A DNA stretch of 64,000 nucleotides from Gelidibacter maritimus (lineage in GTDB: Bacteria > Bacteroidota > Bacteroidia > Flavobacteriales > Flavobacteriaceae). The notes beneath the pieces are model-generated. The model had not been told where the DNA came from. It worked only from the letters and a program-made list of their open reading frames with translations, and searched no databases. The stretch is from contig NZ_JACGLT010000002.1 of NCBI RefSeq assembly GCF_014062315.1, positions 310,001 to 374,000 of the forward strand, written 5' to 3'. This document shows, piece after piece, positions 44,846 through 53,952 of the stretch. Within the stretch, counting starts at the first letter, position 1, and each line of letters starts with the position of its first letter. A program made the position numbers and the translations under genes.

Positions 44846-46085
44846 TTGTAGTGGATTCTAACTGGAACACTCTTCTGATAAGCTCAATACTTTCATCAGT
44901 TGAGCTAGCATCATCAGTTTTAAGATGATACGCAAAATGATTGGTTATTTTTTGAATGATATTATTACTGATCAATTCAGCTTGCGCCTCATTAAAATCA
45001 GCATGCTTTTTACGTTGGGTGTCCAATTCCGCATTTTTTAAATCGAGCAATTTATGCTTCAATGCGTTAATGGTAGGTGCAAATTTACGAGTTTCCATCC
45101 AACTGTTAAAATCCTGTTTGACTTCTTCTAAGATATTTTCCGCCAATGGAATAAATGTTTTTCTACGTTCCAAGGTATCGTCTGTCATTTGCGATAAATC
45201 GTCGAGATGGATCAAGGACACATTAGGCAATTCGGTCACATCTGGATTCACATTCCGTGGAATGGACAAGTCTAAAATCAATAACGGTTTTTTAGATTGG
45301 ATGTGGGGTTTATCAACCGTAGGATTAAGAGCGCCCGTAGCAACAATTAAGATGTCAGAGACATTAATTTCTTCTTGAAGATTGGTAAAATCCTTAACAA
45401 TGAGATTGAATTTCCCCGCCACTTCTTGCGCCTTGGTCTTTGTTCTGTTGATTAAGGTGATATGTTCGTTTTTGGTATGTTTCACCAAATTCTCACAGGT
45501 GTTTCTACCGATTTTCCCGGTACCAAAAAGCAAAATATTTTTATCCGAAACGTTTTCAATCGTTTTTAAGATATATTGAACCGAAGCGAAAGATACAGAT
45601 GTTGCCCCTGAGGAAATTTCCGTTTCGTTTTTAATGCGTTTACTTGCTCGGATAACAGCGTTTAACAACCGCTCAGTAAATGCGTTGAGCAATCCCATTT
45701 TCTTTGAGGCTCTTGCCGATGTTTTAAGCTGGCTTATGATTTCAAAATCACCTAAAATTTGACTATCCAGGCCCGAACCCACACGGAACATGTGTGCAAT
45801 GGCTTCTTGATTCTTATGAATATAGGCCACGTGTTGGAACTCCTCAAGCGTACCTTTGGAATTTTCACAAAGTAATTTGATGAGTTGGTAAGGGTGCTCT
45901 GCAAAACCATAAAGTTCGGTTCTGTTGCAAGTAGAATTGACAATTAAGCTCTCAATACCTATTTCCTTCGATTGACGCAGTAAGTTTTGTTTAGACGTAT
46001 CGTCCAAACTAAAACGACCTCTAATATCTGCATCGGCTTTTTTATAGCTCAATCCGATTGCATAAAAATAAGTAGTTTTCAACAT
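44838..46085 (-). CDS. hemA: glutamyl-tRNA reductase
   Basis: Reduces glutamyl-tRNA to glutamate-1-semialdehyde, the entry to C5-pathway heme synthesis. From ATG 46085 (MLKTTYFYAIGLSY) it has 415 aa. Cys53 in NSTCNRTELYGF is the nucleophile. SGLDSQILGDFEI and LFGTGKIGRNT (NADPH loop) follow, with a C-terminal dimerisation helix. The open frame extends to 46175 but those 30 residues have no family match. No hemL is in the window. The gene is divergent from an AraC regulator, an attractive candidate controller. Confidence 0.95.
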   Translation of the reverse strand: MLKTTYFYAIGLSYKKADADIRGRFSLDDTSKQNLLRQSKEIGIESLIVNSTCNRTELYGFAEHPYQLIKLLCENSKGTLEEFQHVAYIHKNQEAIAHMFRVGSGLDSQILGDFEIISQLKTSARASKKMGLLNAFTERLLNAVIRASKRIKNETEISSGATSVSFASVQYILKTIENVSDKNILLFGTGKIGRNTCENLVKHTKNEHITLINRTKTKAQEVAGKFNLIVKDFTNLQEEINVSDILIVATGALNPTVDKPHIQSKKPLLILDLSIPRNVNPDVTELPNVSLIHLDDLSQMTDDTLERRKTFIPLAENILEEVKQDFNSWMETRKFAPTINALKHKLLDLKNAELDTQRKKHADFNEAQAELISNNIIQKITNHFAYHLKTDDASSTDESIELIRRVFQLESTTNV

Positions 46086-46238
46086 AAGATAGATCTCAAT
46101 ACTGGCGTTAGAAATTCGATAGCCGAAGATTAAAGACAAAAGTAGATATGTGATTGGAATATAAACAACGCTCAAAGGACTATAAATGTCGTTCGATGTT
46201 TTTTACTCTTTTATTTTATATAAGTGTTTTAAATACCA

Positions 46239-46246
46239 TACTTTTG
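46239..46246 (+). promoter_or_regulatory. candidate -7 element for the AraC gene
   Basis: TACTTTTG matches TAnnTTTG, 57 bases before the AraC start. There is no clear upstream TTG, which would fit an activator-dependent promoter. Confidence 0.35.
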
Positions 46247-46302
46247 CAGCAGTATCAACGCCTAAGAAAGGTTTAGTTTAGAATGAGTCTAAATAAGAAA
46301 GA

Positions 46303-47205
46303 ATGGATATTAAAACAATGGGGTTAAAAAATGTCGTTAAAGGTTCCATAGATGAAACAGAGATCGATGAGGGGTTCTTGGTTATAACCTATCAAAATGA
46401 AAGCAATAATATTGAGCGGATTGAACGCGCCATAGACAGTAGTTTTATCCAATTTCACTTTTGTTTGAAAGGTCTTAGTAAGTTCATTTTCAATGACGGA
46501 CGTTATACTTTGGATATATTAGAGGACAACTCACTTTTACTGTACAATCCACAACGTGATTTACCGATGCATTTGGAAATGCAGCCTAATTCGTGGTTGG
46601 TTTCTATTGTTATTTCTATCAAAAAATTTCACGGATTGTTTTCTCAAGAAGCAGGATATATTACATTTTTGAGCAATGACAATAAGGATAAGAAATATTA
46701 TAAGGATGGGAAAATATCACCATCCATGGCCATTGGTTTGACACAATTGATACATTATAATTTGAATTCATCCATCAAAAATCTTTATTTTAAAGGTAAA
46801 GCCTATGAAATTTTAAGTCTGTATTTTAACAGAAGTGAGGATGCCAATATAGAGCAATGTCCTTTTTTGGTTGATGATAGCAATGTCATGAAAATCAGAA
46901 AAGCCAAGGATATTGTAATTTCAAGAATGGCTGAGCCTCCAACTTTGCAAGAGCTTTCGGAAGAGATCGGATTGAACATCAAGAAGCTTAAAGAAGGTTT
47001 TAAGCAAATTTATGGAGATACGGTTTATAGCTTTCTATTCGATTACAAGATGGAAGTAGCCAGAAAGCTATTGGAGTCTAATGACTATAATGTGAATGAG
47101 GTAGGTTTGAAGGTTGGCTATAGCACATCGAGTCACTTTATAGTGGCATTTAAAAAGAAATATGGCACGACCCCAAAAAAATATTTAATGTCGTTATCTT
47201 CGTAA
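46303..47205 (+). CDS. AraC family transcriptional regulator
   Basis: A 300-aa regulator. The N-terminal ~200 residues form a ligand-type domain I do not recognise closely. The C-terminal double HTH starts near 210: PPTLQELSEEIGLNIKKLKEGFKQ, then YNVNEVGLKVGYSTSSHFIVAFKKKYGTTPKKYL. Such proteins resemble the PchR-type iron regulators. Lying between hemA and hemH, it is a good candidate for heme or iron control, but that is inference from position. Confidence 0.9.
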   Translation: MDIKTMGLKNVVKGSIDETEIDEGFLVITYQNESNNIERIERAIDSSFIQFHFCLKGLSKFIFNDGRYTLDILEDNSLLLYNPQRDLPMHLEMQPNSWLVSIVISIKKFHGLFSQEAGYITFLSNDNKDKKYYKDGKISPSMAIGLTQLIHYNLNSSIKNLYFKGKAYEILSLYFNRSEDANIEQCPFLVDDSNVMKIRKAKDIVISRMAEPPTLQELSEEIGLNIKKLKEGFKQIYGDTVYSFLFDYKMEVARKLLESNDYNVNEVGLKVGYSTSSHFIVAFKKKYGTTPKKYLMSLSS

Positions 47206-47311
47206 ATTGATTATTTAAAGATGATCATTCCGGAAACTTCCGAGATTTGAAGATCAATATTAATTGAAATATAATTAAAAAAAGAGATTCCTGCTTTCGC
47301 AGGGGTAAATT

Positions 47312-48346
47312 ATGAAAAAAGGAGTTTTACTAGTTAATCTCGGTTCGCCCGACAGCCCAACCCCAGAAGATGTCAAACCATATTTAAGTGAATTTTTAAT
47401 GGACGAACGTGTCATTGACGTTCCGCTTTGGTTAAGGACTTTTATCGTCAAAGGGATCATTTTAAATACACGCCCAAAAGCCTCTGCAGAAGCCTACCAG
47501 AAAATATGGTGGGAGGAAGGCTCGCCGTTAATCGTAATTTCTGAGCGCCTTCAGAAAAAAATACAGCAAAACACTGATCTTCCAGTGGCTTTGGCCATGC
47601 GTTACGGAAGTATGACCATACAAAAAGGGCTTCAGGAGTTGGTGGACAAAGGAGTTGAAGAGGTCTTTTTAATGCCACTTTATCCGCAATTTGCCATGGC
47701 AACTACAGAGACCATTTTGGTATTGGCCGAAGACATACGAAAAGAACATTTCCCACATCTCAAAATATCAGATTTGAAAGCATTTTATAATCGTGAAGAT
47801 TATATTGATGTGCTATCCAATTCTATAGCGCGACATTTGAAAGGTAAGCCTTATGATCATTTGTTGTTTTCCTATCATGGGGTTCCGGAGCGACACATTA
47901 GAAAGCGAGATATCACAAAATCGCATTGCAAAATCGACAAAAGCTGTTGCGTAACACCATCTCCAGCGCACGAATATTGCTACCGTCATCAATGCTTGGA
48001 AGTTACCCGCTTGGTGGCCGAAAAACTGAATTTGAAAGAAGGTACTTATTCTTCTTCGTTTCAATCACGATTAGGTATTGATCCTTGGTTGCAACCACCA
48101 ACAGATTTGACCATAGAGCGTATGGGCAAAAATGGCGTTCAGAATTTGGCTGTTGTAACCCCTGCATTTGTGAGTGATTGTTTAGAGACCTTAGAAGAAA
48201 TTGCAATGGAAGGCCAAGAGATTTTCCATGAAGTGGGTGGAAAGGAATTTACAACCGTTCCTTGTTTAAATGACGATGATGAGTTTGTAGAGATACTTTC
48301 CAATTGGATCAATGATTGGGCAACTTTGCAAGCCGTTCCCGTCTAA
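47312..48346 (+). CDS. hemH: ferrochelatase
   Basis: Inserts Fe(II) into the porphyrin ring, the final heme step. The 344-aa protein has VNLGSPDSP, MRYGSMTI and FSYHGVPERH with catalytic His189, and the acidic site LETLEEIAMEG near 272-282. No C-terminal membrane anchor is seen. The segment CKIDKSCC is Cys-rich but does not match a known cluster pattern with certainty. Its stop overlaps the MATE start (TAATG). Confidence 0.95.
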   Translation: MKKGVLLVNLGSPDSPTPEDVKPYLSEFLMDERVIDVPLWLRTFIVKGIILNTRPKASAEAYQKIWWEEGSPLIVISERLQKKIQQNTDLPVALAMRYGSMTIQKGLQELVDKGVEEVFLMPLYPQFAMATTETILVLAEDIRKEHFPHLKISDLKAFYNREDYIDVLSNSIARHLKGKPYDHLLFSYHGVPERHIRKRDITKSHCKIDKSCCVTPSPAHEYCYRHQCLEVTRLVAEKLNLKEGTYSSSFQSRLGIDPWLQPPTDLTIERMGKNGVQNLAVVTPAFVSDCLETLEEIAMEGQEIFHEVGGKEFTTVPCLNDDDEFVEILSNWINDWATLQAVPV

Positions 48347-49698
48347 TGGCTAAAGTCTCCGCTCAAGATTTAGGCACACAACCCATCAGCAAGCTCTTGA
48401 TTAAGCAAGCTGTACCTGCGTCCATAGGCATTTTGGTGATGTCGCTAAACATCTTGGTGGATACTATTTTTGTTGGCAATTGGATCGGTCCTACAGCCAT
48501 AGCTGCCATAAATGTTGTTTTGCCGGTATCGTTTTTTATTGCTGCTTTAGGGATGGCCATCGGTATTGGAGGATCGTCTATTATTTCAAGAGCCCTTGGT
48601 GCCAATAACTATAAAAAGGCACTAAAAACTTTTGGCAACCAAATTACCTTAACCTTAGTGCTGACACTGTCCATGATTACTGTGGGTCTGCTTTTTGCAG
48701 ATAGTATCATTGAGTCGTTTGGTGGAAAAGGTTCCATTTTTGAACCCGCTAAAATCTATTATGAAATCGTGCTTTATGGGGTGCCGCTTTTGGCACTTTG
48801 TATGATGGCAAATACGGTTATCCGAGCAGAAGGAAAACCTAAGTTTGCCATGTATGCCATGATGATTCCGTCGGTAAGTAATCTTATCATGGATTATATT
48901 TTTATCTATGTTATGGATTTCGGCATGGCCGGTGCTGCATGGGCCACTACGCTTTCATACTTGATCTGCCTACTCTTTATTATGTGGTTTTTTTGGTCAA
49001 AACGATCAGAATTGAAAATTGATTTTGCACATTTGGGATTGAATTTTCCAATTGTTAAAGAAATCACCTCTTTAGGTTTTGTTACATTATCGCGTCAAGC
49101 GGTAGTGAGCGTTACCTATTTATTTATGAACAATATTCTGTTTGATCTGGGGGGAGAAACTTCGGTAACTTCCTATGCTATTGCCGGAAGAATGTTGATG
49201 TTTGCCATGTTTCCTGTTCTTGGGGTTACCCAAGGGTTTTTACCCATTGCCGGCTTTAATTACGGGGCTGAAAATTACCAACGCGTGAAAGAAACGCTAA
49301 GTACAGCTATCAAATATGCTGCATTACTGGCGTCTATAGTCTTTATTGTATTGATGATCTTTCCAGAAAGCATCATCAAGATGTTCACCACCGATGTTGA
49401 TGTGGTCCATCAAGGACCAAATAATATGCGGTGGGTGTTTGCCGCAACTCCAATTATTGCATGGCAACTTATTGGTGCCGCTTACTTTCAGGCCATCGGG
49501 AAAGCAGTGCCCGCATTATTATTGACCCTATCCAGGCAAGGACTCTTTTTTATTCCGTTAATCTTGATTCTACCAGAGTTTTATGGTGAATTTGGAGTTT
49601 GGATTTCATTTCCAATTTCAGATGTATTGGCAACTATCGTAACCGCTTTCTTTTTGAAACGCGAGGTACGGAAGAATTTGACTCCTAAAAATGTTTAA
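48346..49698 (+). CDS. MATE family efflux transporter
   Basis: A 450-aa membrane protein with about 12 helices, translated from ATG 48346, which overlaps the hemH stop by one base. An alternative start at 48316 lies inside hemH and is not preferred. GGSSIISRALGANN and ALGMAIGIGG are typical. The family exports cations and drugs in exchange for Na+ or H+. Coupling to hemH and HemJ suggests that it could move a porphyrin or heme-related compound, but no sequence feature proves this. Confidence 0.9.
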   Translation: MAKVSAQDLGTQPISKLLIKQAVPASIGILVMSLNILVDTIFVGNWIGPTAIAAINVVLPVSFFIAALGMAIGIGGSSIISRALGANNYKKALKTFGNQITLTLVLTLSMITVGLLFADSIIESFGGKGSIFEPAKIYYEIVLYGVPLLALCMMANTVIRAEGKPKFAMYAMMIPSVSNLIMDYIFIYVMDFGMAGAAWATTLSYLICLLFIMWFFWSKRSELKIDFAHLGLNFPIVKEITSLGFVTLSRQAVVSVTYLFMNNILFDLGGETSVTSYAIAGRMLMFAMFPVLGVTQGFLPIAGFNYGAENYQRVKETLSTAIKYAALLASIVFIVLMIFPESIIKMFTTDVDVVHQGPNNMRWVFAATPIIAWQLIGAAYFQAIGKAVPALLLTLSRQGLFFIPLILILPEFYGEFGVWISFPISDVLATIVTAFFLKREVRKNLTPKNV

Positions 49699-49713
49699 TT
49701 TAATTATCCAGCC

Positions 49714-50262
49714 ATGGAATACTACCACTATATAAAAGCTTTACACCTTATCTTCGTCATCACTTGGTTTGCAGGCTTATTCTATATTCCGAGATTGTTT
49801 GTCTATCAAATTGAGGCATTTCATAAACCATCGCCAGACAAGGAGATTTTAGGAAAGCAACTCAAATTGATGGCCAAGCGCTTGTGGCATATCATCACTT
49901 GGCCTTCGGCAATTTTAGCGACTCTCTTTGCCGTTTGGTTGCTTATTTTAATGCCGTCTTGGCTTCAGCAAGGATGGATGCACGTAAAATTGGCATTCGT
50001 TATCTTACTCATCTTCTATCATTTAAAAACCCATCAGTATTACAAACAGTTGCAGCGCGATGAGGTCAGAAAGACCTCTAATTTTATGCGTTTATGGAAT
50101 GAAGGCGCCACATTTATCCTATTTTCAGTCGTATTTTTGGTCATCCTCAAAAATTCATTCAACTGGATTTTTGGTGTGGTGGGCATCGTGGTTTTAGGCG
50201 TTTTATTGATGTTGGGTTTTAAATTATATAAAAACATCAGAAACCGAAATCCCAATGCTTAA
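49714..50262 (+). CDS. hemJ: HemJ-like protoporphyrinogen IX oxidase (CopD family)
   Basis: A 182-aa membrane protein with about four to five helices. The opening YIKALHLIFVITWFAGLFYIPR carries His11 and the conserved Arg, and LKLMAKRLWHIITWPSAILA carries the second His. HemJ oxidises protoporphyrinogen IX to protoporphyrin IX, the step before ferrochelatase. It follows hemH and MATE on one transcript, which supports HemJ over a copper-resistance role. Confidence 0.85.
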   Translation: MEYYHYIKALHLIFVITWFAGLFYIPRLFVYQIEAFHKPSPDKEILGKQLKLMAKRLWHIITWPSAILATLFAVWLLILMPSWLQQGWMHVKLAFVILLIFYHLKTHQYYKQLQRDEVRKTSNFMRLWNEGATFILFSVVFLVILKNSFNWIFGVVGIVVLGVLLMLGFKLYKNIRNRNPNA

Positions 50263-50400
50263 GAGCCCAGGCCCTAAGCTTCAAGGCTCAGGGTGATTGC
50301 TACACACATCATCAATCAGCAGACGCTCTTCTCTCTAATTTTTCATCGCAGCCGTTTTTGGAGTGATTATTGCTATATTTATCGAGCCACTATTAATTAA

Positions 50401-51852
50401 ATGAAAACAAGACGACTTTCCTTACGCGTACGCATCTTTTTTGCTATGATTCTGTTGGTGCTCATTGCCTCCATTTTAATTGCCGCAGTCTCTATTTATC
50501 AATACAACGAGGAGGCACAAGATTACCATAGAAATCGGTTAGAGCGCAAGGAGGACAATATAAAACGTCATATCGATTTTGTAATCCGTGAAACGTCTTG
50601 GGAAATTACTACTGAAAAAGTACCATTAATATTTAGGGAAGAAATTTATAAAATTGCGGATATCCATCAATTACAGGTTAATCTGTTTGATCTTGAAGGC
50701 TCCTTACTAAAATCATCAAAGTCCAGTATTGAAGGTGATACACTTTCAAGCTGTTTGAGCGCCGATATTTTAAATGCACTTTCCAACACCTCCAGACATC
50801 GCTATGTTGAAAAAATGGTACTCAATGATCAGACGTTTCAATCATCGTTCACTTATATCACCGATAAAAAGTTTAAACCAATAGCAATTTTAAACCTCCA
50901 CTATATTCAAAATGATGATATTTTAAATAAGGAATTGAAGGAGTTCTTGGAGCGTTTGGGTTATGCATATTTTGTGATGCTGATCTTGGCTATTTTGTTG
51001 GCATATTTCCTTTCAAAATACATTACGAAATCGCTTAAGACCATCAGTGATAAAATCAATTCAACTCGACTGGGCAAACAAAACCAACGTATTGAAATTG
51101 AATCCTCCAGTGAGGAGATTGGCACTTTGGTAAACTCCTACAATAGCATGATTGACCAATTGCAGGAAAGCGCCGTTAAGTTGGCTACTTCAGAAAGAGA
51201 ACAAGCCTGGCGGGAGATGGCAAAGCAGGTAGCGCACGAAATTAAGAATCCACTAACACCTATGCGTCTAAGTGTGCAAAGCTTTCAGCGCAAATTTGAT
51301 CCCAAAGATCCTGATATTCATCAAAAAGTGGAGGAATACAGTAAAACACTGATTCAGCAAATTGATACCATGAGTTCCATTGCCTCTGCCTTTTCAAATT
51401 TCGCCAAAATGCCTGCGCAACAAAATGAAACGCTTAATGTGGTACAAATTGTGAAATTGGCCTTGGATATTTTCAGTGAAGATTATATTGTTTTCGTAGC
51501 CGATGAAAAGGAAATTATTTCGCAATTGGATCGGACACAATTGATACGCGTGATTACCAATTTGGTCAAAAATGCCACCCAAGCTGTAGCCGATGATAAA
51601 GATCCAAAAGTGGTAGTTAGTGTGCTGTCTGAAAATGATATGGTAAAAATTTCGGTTTCTGATAATGGAAAAGGTATTACTGAAGAAAATATTGTAAGAA
51701 TATTTGAGCCTAAATTCACCACTAAGTCCAGCGGAATGGGTCTTGGTCTGGCCATGGTTAAAAACATTGTGGAAACCTACAACGGAACGATTAGTTTTAC
51801 TTCTCAAAATGGAAAAGGAACGACCTTTACCGTGACATTTCCTAAGGAATAA
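50401..51852 (+). CDS. sensor histidine kinase, NtrY/AtoS-like
   Basis: A 483-aa inner membrane kinase. Two membrane segments (about 11-33 and 187-207) flank a periplasmic sensor of about 150 residues. HAMP follows (KYITKSLKTISDK). The phospho-acceptor His is near 279 in VAHEIKNPLTPMRL. The catalytic domain shows VKNATQAV, DNGKGI, FEPKFTTKSSGMGLGLAMV. The HEIKNPLTP box is typical of NtrY-like kinases paired with sigma54 regulators. No response regulator adjoins, so the partner is elsewhere. Confidence 0.92.
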   Translation: MKTRRLSLRVRIFFAMILLVLIASILIAAVSIYQYNEEAQDYHRNRLERKEDNIKRHIDFVIRETSWEITTEKVPLIFREEIYKIADIHQLQVNLFDLEGSLLKSSKSSIEGDTLSSCLSADILNALSNTSRHRYVEKMVLNDQTFQSSFTYITDKKFKPIAILNLHYIQNDDILNKELKEFLERLGYAYFVMLILAILLAYFLSKYITKSLKTISDKINSTRLGKQNQRIEIESSSEEIGTLVNSYNSMIDQLQESAVKLATSEREQAWREMAKQVAHEIKNPLTPMRLSVQSFQRKFDPKDPDIHQKVEEYSKTLIQQIDTMSSIASAFSNFAKMPAQQNETLNVVQIVKLALDIFSEDYIVFVADEKEIISQLDRTQLIRVITNLVKNATQAVADDKDPKVVVSVLSENDMVKISVSDNGKGITEENIVRIFEPKFTTKSSGMGLGLAMVKNIVETYNGTISFTSQNGKGTTFTVTFPKE

Positions 51853-52001
51853 AATCACGTCAAAAGCAGGAATCTCATAAAATATTGCTTAATTTTCAGC
51901 TTCACTCTCTTCAAATTGAATAGAGAAAATAAATTTATTTAAATAATATAAGATTTCCGTATTACTGTCTTGCAATAGACAGTCATGGAGATAAAAAATG
52001 T

Positions 52002-52790
52002 ATGTCTATGTCTTACGAAAACATCCTATCAGAAAGAATCGACGGGATTACAACCATTACCATCAACCGTCCTAATAAATTAAACGCCTTAAACAAGGCG
52101 ACAATTAATGAGCTTAATCAGGCTTTTAAGGTGGCGGACCGAGATAAACACACCAAGGTGATCATTATTACCGGAAGTGGCGAAAAAGCCTTTGTTGCCG
52201 GTGCGGATATTAGCGAATTTGCACATTTCGACGTCAAGGAAGGTGGGAAATTGGCGGCTAAAGGTCAAGAGTTGTTGTTTGATTATATTGAAAACCTTTC
52301 CACACCAGTGATTGCGGCGGTCAACGGATTTGCCCTTGGTGGCGGGTTAGAATTGGCCATGGCCTGTCATTTTAGGATTGCGAGTGACAATGCCAAAATG
52401 GGTTTGCCAGAAACCTCATTGGGAGTAATCCCAGGATATGGTGGCACCCAACGTTTACCACAGTTAGTTGGAAAAGGCCGCGCTATGGAAATGGTCATGA
52501 CCGCAGGTATGATTGATGCCGAAACAGCAAAAGCTTATGGATTGGTCAATCACGTGACCACACAAGATGAGCTGATTCAATTATGTGAAAAAATAGCAGG
52601 GAAAATCATGCGTAATTCTACAGTAGCCATTAAAGGCGCTATAAAAGCCATTAACGCCAATTATAAAGACGGTGTTGATGGGTATAAAGAAGAAATCAAG
52701 CAGTTTGGAAAATGCTTTGGCACTGACGATTTTACCGAAGGCACGACAGCGTTTTTGGAAAAGCGGAAGGCGGAGTTTCCGGGGAAATAG
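52002..52790 (+). CDS. enoyl-CoA hydratase/isomerase
   Basis: Crotonase-fold enzyme, 262 aa, that hydrates 2-enoyl-CoA in beta-oxidation. AFVAGADISEF and NGFALGGGLELAMACHF form the oxyanion hole. The catalytic Glu pair is in GGGLELA and LPETSLGVIPGYGG. Both acids present favour a true hydratase over an isomerase. ATG 52008 is an equally possible start. No thiolase or dehydrogenase adjoins. Confidence 0.92.
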   Translation: MSMSYENILSERIDGITTITINRPNKLNALNKATINELNQAFKVADRDKHTKVIIITGSGEKAFVAGADISEFAHFDVKEGGKLAAKGQELLFDYIENLSTPVIAAVNGFALGGGLELAMACHFRIASDNAKMGLPETSLGVIPGYGGTQRLPQLVGKGRAMEMVMTAGMIDAETAKAYGLVNHVTTQDELIQLCEKIAGKIMRNSTVAIKGAIKAINANYKDGVDGYKEEIKQFGKCFGTDDFTEGTTAFLEKRKAEFPGK

Positions 52791-52902
52791 AACGCGGATA
52801 ACACGGATTGAGCGGATTTTCACTGATTTGATTGTGAATATTAAATAACGATTGTAGACAAGATCAGTGCAAATCATAAAAAATCAGCGTTATCTGTATT
52901 CT
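52789..52902. repeat. inverted-repeat element without a gene (MITE-like)
   Basis: Left arm AGAACGCGGATAACACGGAT and following bases to about 52830. The right arm at 52861-52902 runs ATCAGCG...TTCT as an imperfect complement of about 40 bases, with a 30-base centre. Related elements lie at 61021-61168 and fragments at 5771, 61592 and 61731. It begins at the stop codon of the hydratase gene. Confidence 0.65.
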
Positions 52903-52945
52903 ATATTTTGAAGTTGATATCACTGAAACATAAATAAACTTGAAT

Positions 52946-52985
52946 AAAAAAATGCGAACCAGTTCATCCAGTTCGCATTTTTTTT
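52946..52985. terminator. bidirectional terminator, ATGCGAAC stem
   Basis: AAAAAAATGCGAAC and its complement around a 11-base loop, with A and T runs on either side. It lies after the hydratase and before the convergent small ORF. The same stem occurs at 55727-55763. Confidence 0.75.
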
Positions 52986-53133
52986 CAAATTCTGGTATTG
53001 CTTTAGAGTCAAAGAAAGAATCGGTCTATGATCTATGATGAAAAAACGCTTAGATCATATGCAATACAAAAAGTACTATTAAAAGCATTTTCAGCATATA
53101 AATTGGCAGAACAAATCAAAAATAAAGTGAAGT

Positions 53134-53316
53134 TCACTGAATTAGCCACACTTTTCCCTTTGGAGGTTTCATTTTGTTCGAATCATATTTAATCTTCTTT
53201 TTGCGCGATGTCGTAACACTTCCATTTTTATTTTTAATCGTAAAATATTTGGGTTTTACTTTTCCATTTTGATAATAGGGAAACCTGCAGAATGTTATAT
53301 GATCATTCAATTTCAA
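53134..53316 (-). CDS. small basic hypothetical protein
   Basis: A 60-codon frame rich in Lys, Tyr and Phe (KVKPKYFTIKNKNGS, KKKIKYDSNKMKPPKGK) with no recognised motif, signal or membrane segment. It starts 12 bases after the stop of the lipoprotein gene on the same strand and so could be the last gene of that operon. Its low complexity and size leave open that it is chance. Confidence 0.35.
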   Translation of the reverse strand: MKLNDHITFCRFPYYQNGKVKPKYFTIKNKNGSVTTSRKKKIKYDSNKMKPPKGKVWLIQ

Positions 53317-53328
53317 AATATCATCAAA

Positions 53329-53952
53329 TCAGGACGTTATAAGTGCTTGTGTATATTTTATTACCCACTTCCCATCAATCTTTTCTAAGATATACAAACT
53401 AATCCCATTACCAATGCGTTCAAAATAATCACCCACCACTACTGCAGCTCTTGTCAAATCCTCATTAAACGAAACCTTTGAAAAACTGATAACTCCTGAA
53501 ATGTCATGCTCATTTTTTTCTTCAATGGTTATCATTTCTTTGTCCCAAAAAACCAAATTTTCTCCGAGTAAGGCCTCTAGTTTGGATGTGTTTATTTTTT
53601 CATTTTTTTCAAATTCTGACAATCCTGCAATTAACTTCATGTAGGAAAAATCTAAGACTTTCTCCTCAAAAAGGTCTTTTGACTTATAAACCTGAAACCT
53701 ATTGGGAATGTCGTAAATATAATCAAAGTCAAAATCAACAAAATTCTCATTAATAACATAATTAAAGTTAAGTGGTTCAAGATTTAAATAGTCGATATCA
53801 TTTTCTTCTTCATCCTCACTATTGGGTGGTGGTATTGCTTTAGGGATGCTTTCATAAACAGTAGCAATGACGTCCAGTTGCTCATAACTGGAAGTTTGTT
53901 TCGAAGAACAACCAATGGTGAGAATACAAAGTGTTATTATAATTAATCGCAT
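53329..53952 (-). CDS. lipoprotein of unknown function
   Basis: A 207-aa protein with a short lipoprotein signal (MRLIIITLCILTIGC, Cys15), an acidic Pro/Glu linker (PPPNSEDEEEND) and a soluble domain ending in strands SLYILEKIDGKWVIKYTQALI, a pattern common in small SnoaL- or lipoprotein-like folds. It overlaps the end of the upstream toxin-like gene by 10 bases and so is co-translated with it. An immunity or chaperone role is possible only by position. Confidence 0.65.
   Translation of the reverse strand: MRLIIITLCILTIGCSSKQTSSYEQLDVIATVYESIPKAIPPPNSEDEEENDIDYLNLEPLNFNYVINENFVDFDFDYIYDIPNRFQVYKSKDLFEEKVLDFSYMKLIAGLSEFEKNEKINTSKLEALLGENLVFWDKEMITIEEKNEHDISGVISFSKVSFNEDLTRAAVVVGDYFERIGNGISLYILEKIDGKWVIKYTQALITS

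Noticed and set aside
44956-45378. 140-codon plus-strand ORF
   Set aside because: Shadow of hemA; no start signal or motif.
46086-46175. Extended N-terminus of hemA
   Set aside because: The 30 extra residues are hydrophobic and absent from the family; MLKTTYFYAIGLSY at 46085 is the normal start.
48316-48345. Extended N-terminus of the MATE gene
   Set aside because: Would lie inside hemH; the ATG overlapping the hemH stop (TAATG) is the better start.
51394-51858. 154-codon minus-strand ORF
   Set aside because: Antisense to the kinase catalytic domain, which has all expected boxes.
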